A program made the translations under genes and the position numbers. Shown here piece by piece: positions 5,222 to 6,156 of a stretch of DNA of 6,156 nucleotides. The stretch comes from GCA-2698665 sp038101125 (GTDB lineage: Bacteria; Pseudomonadota; Gammaproteobacteria; GCA-002705445; GCA-002716945), in NCBI GenBank assembly GCA_038101125.1, contig JAYNVZ010000036.1, forward strand, positions 1 to 6,156. Direction: 5' to 3'. The number at the start of each line of letters is the position of its first letter. The first letter of the stretch is position 1. The notes below the pieces were generated by a model. That model was not told the DNA's origin, ran no database searches, and saw only the letters and a list, made by a program, of their open reading frames with translations.

Positions 5222-6156
5222 TTAGATTAAACTCATATTTAGCACGCCTTCCATCTTTTCAGCCATTTCAGATTTTCCAGTCCTGCTGTCACCAATAGTT
5301 GCTACAGTGACATCTACTTCTTTAAGATCTTTTTTCCCTATAGCTTTGCGTTTCTCTAATGCAGTGTTCTTGATTAATTCTATCATGTCATGGGCAGCTC
5401 GTTCAGGTCCTTCATGTTCGACCATTTCTCTATCCTCAAAACCACATTCTTTAAGAAGTTTATCGCTACTATCTTTGTAGACCCCGGCCATCAACATACT
5501 ATGCGCCAAACCTATCTTCATTTTTCCTTCTTTAGCTCTAGATTTAAAATTATCCCAGAATTTTTTTTCTATTTTTTCAAATTTGTCACAAAGATCAGCA
5601 TGTTGTGGTAAGTCCTTCCATTCTTTATCTTTGAGTAATGGGAAAGGGTTTGCCCAATAACTGATTTCAACATCTCCACGATGAGTTTGAGTACTTCCTG
5701 CTGCTACTCTTGCTCCGCTTCTAAAATGTTCTAGAGCTTGATCAGGTTTCATATCAGTCTTCATACATGAATCACCCGGCTGAATTAATTCATAATTATT
5801 TAGATATAGAAGAATATCCAACTCAGAACCAGTTGATATTTCTGAATAATCTGTAACAGGTACAATCTGTCTTGCATTGGTTCCAGAATGTTTATTGTAG
5901 CCGATTTCTCTTCCTTCCATTTGCATTTTTGCATGTTCACTAAATCCATCTAAACATGCGAACGCTCCAGTTTCTGTCCCATAAAACATTGGTGTATCTC
6001 CCTCTAATGTAGCCCTGCCCATGTCATCGGCTTTGATAAAAGAATCAAAAATATAAGGTTGATCAGTTTTTTCATCAAATTTTACAACATATCGCGTAGC
6101 ACCACAGTGAAGAGGTAATTCACCATTTAAGATGCACAAAACATTATGCAAAGTTA
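5222..6156 (-). CDS. PEP carboxykinase/HPr kinase-fold-like protein with C-terminal Walker A, 5' end cut by window edge
   Basis: The reading frame is open to the right edge, so the true start lies outside; a TTG at 6151 is only an internal possibility. I see 310 residues and number from that TTG codon as 1. I do not firmly recognise the protein, but it resembles ATP-type PEP carboxykinase in order. LPLHCGA at 12-18 compares with the MHCSA block. GAFACLDGFSEHAK at 62-75 compares with GVFNFEGGCYAKT. DILLYL at 112-117 compares with the VIFLTAD strand, and PDQALEHFRSGARVAAGS at 136-153 with the DQTQYHFLSGFTAKLAGT block. The expected P-loop between the first two blocks is not canonical (MGRATL at 44-49). 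A perfect Walker A, GDSRTGKS at 287-294, instead sits near the C-terminus, preceded by a hydrophobic strand VDVTVATI. G+C is about 37% by hand count, above the methyltransferase gene. It could be a permuted or repurposed kinase. The homology is inferred by eye. Confidence 0.5.
   Translation of the reverse strand, partial: TLHNVLCILNGELPLHCGATRYVVKFDEKTDQPYIFDSFIKADDMGRATLEGDTPMFYGTETGAFACLDGFSEHAKMQMEGREIGYNKHSGTNARQIVPVTDYSEISTGSELDILLYLNNYELIQPGDSCMKTDMKPDQALEHFRSGARVAAGSTQTHRGDVEISYWANPFPLLKDKEWKDLPQHADLCDKFEKIEKKFWDNFKSRAKEGKMKIGLAHSMLMAGVYKDSSDKLLKECGFEDREMVEHEGPERAAHDMIELIKNTALEKRKAIGKKDLKEVDVTVATIGDSRTGKSEMAEKMEGVLNMSLI
5270..5293 (-). other. Walker A (P-loop) motif near the C-terminus of the PEPCK-like protein
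   Basis: The eight codons read Gly-Asp-Ser-Arg-Thr-Gly-Lys-Ser, an exact GxxxxGK[ST] match. The form is close to the GDSGIGKSE P-loop of HPr kinases and includes the following Glu. It is preceded by a predicted beta strand and followed by a short helix (EMAEKMEGVLN) before the stop, so it has strand-loop-helix form. Only about 15 residues remain after it, too few for a separate kinase domain. Confidence 0.6.

Noticed and set aside
5270..5293. C-terminal Walker A as the beginning of a truncated second kinase domain
   Set aside because: Past the stop there are only eight bases before the opposing FKBP gene, so no remnant of a further domain is present.
5390..5611. Plus-strand open frame of 73 codons inside the PEPCK-like gene
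   Set aside because: It is Phe/Lys-rich antisense sequence created by the AT-rich complement; no independent support.
6149..6151. TTG at 6151 as the true start of the PEPCK-like protein
   Set aside because: The frame stays open to the window edge, and the PLHCGA block is normally preceded by a long N-terminal domain in PEPCK, so this is more likely an internal Leu codon.

Overview
The window is AT-rich, densely packed bacterial DNA. My hand counts give about 28% G+C over 781-1140 and about 37% over 5221-6120. It reads like a streamlined, probably aquatic Beta- or Gammaproteobacterium. The support for that is the gene set: a PTR1/FolM-type pteridine reductase, a MidA/NDUFAF7-type methyltransferase, a proteobacterial Cca, an NDUFA9-like SDR and a short SlyD-like FKBP, together with very short intergenic gaps. 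The exact lineage cannot be settled from the sequence. A run of 35 Ns at 2998-3032 marks an assembly gap, so this is draft, metagenomic or single-cell data.

Layout: a pteridine reductase gene, cut by the left edge, reads leftwards from 710. A 54-bp divergent spacer separates it from a rightward pair, the MidA/NDUFAF7-like methyltransferase (765-1886) and uppP (1888-2658), which are one base apart. uppP meets a leftward pair tail to tail with a 15-bp overlap. That leftward pair is an NDUFA9-like atypical SDR (3717-4661) followed by cca (2644-3717), joined by a one-base TAATG stop/start overlap. A 75-bp divergent spacer then leads to a rightward SlyD-like peptidyl-prolyl isomerase (4737-5213). 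Eight bases later, a leftward gene (5222-6156) runs off the right edge.

Most of these genes are housekeeping: reduced pterin/folate metabolism, recycling of the undecaprenyl phosphate lipid carrier, tRNA 3'-end maturation and protein folding. Two genes belong to families whose mitochondrial members serve respiratory complex I (NDUFAF7 and NDUFA9). No stretch longer than 300 bases lacks a gene, and I saw no tRNA, rRNA, CRISPR array, insertion sequence or phage signal.

The most unusual object is the right-edge gene. It looks like a distant member of the PEP carboxykinase/HPr kinase fold. Its expected P-loop position appears degenerate, while a perfect Walker A motif sits about 16 residues from the C-terminus. 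It is also clearly richer in G+C than the methyltransferase gene used for comparison. The second oddity is a Cca whose HD phosphohydrolase signature appears eroded while the nucleotidyltransferase head is intact.
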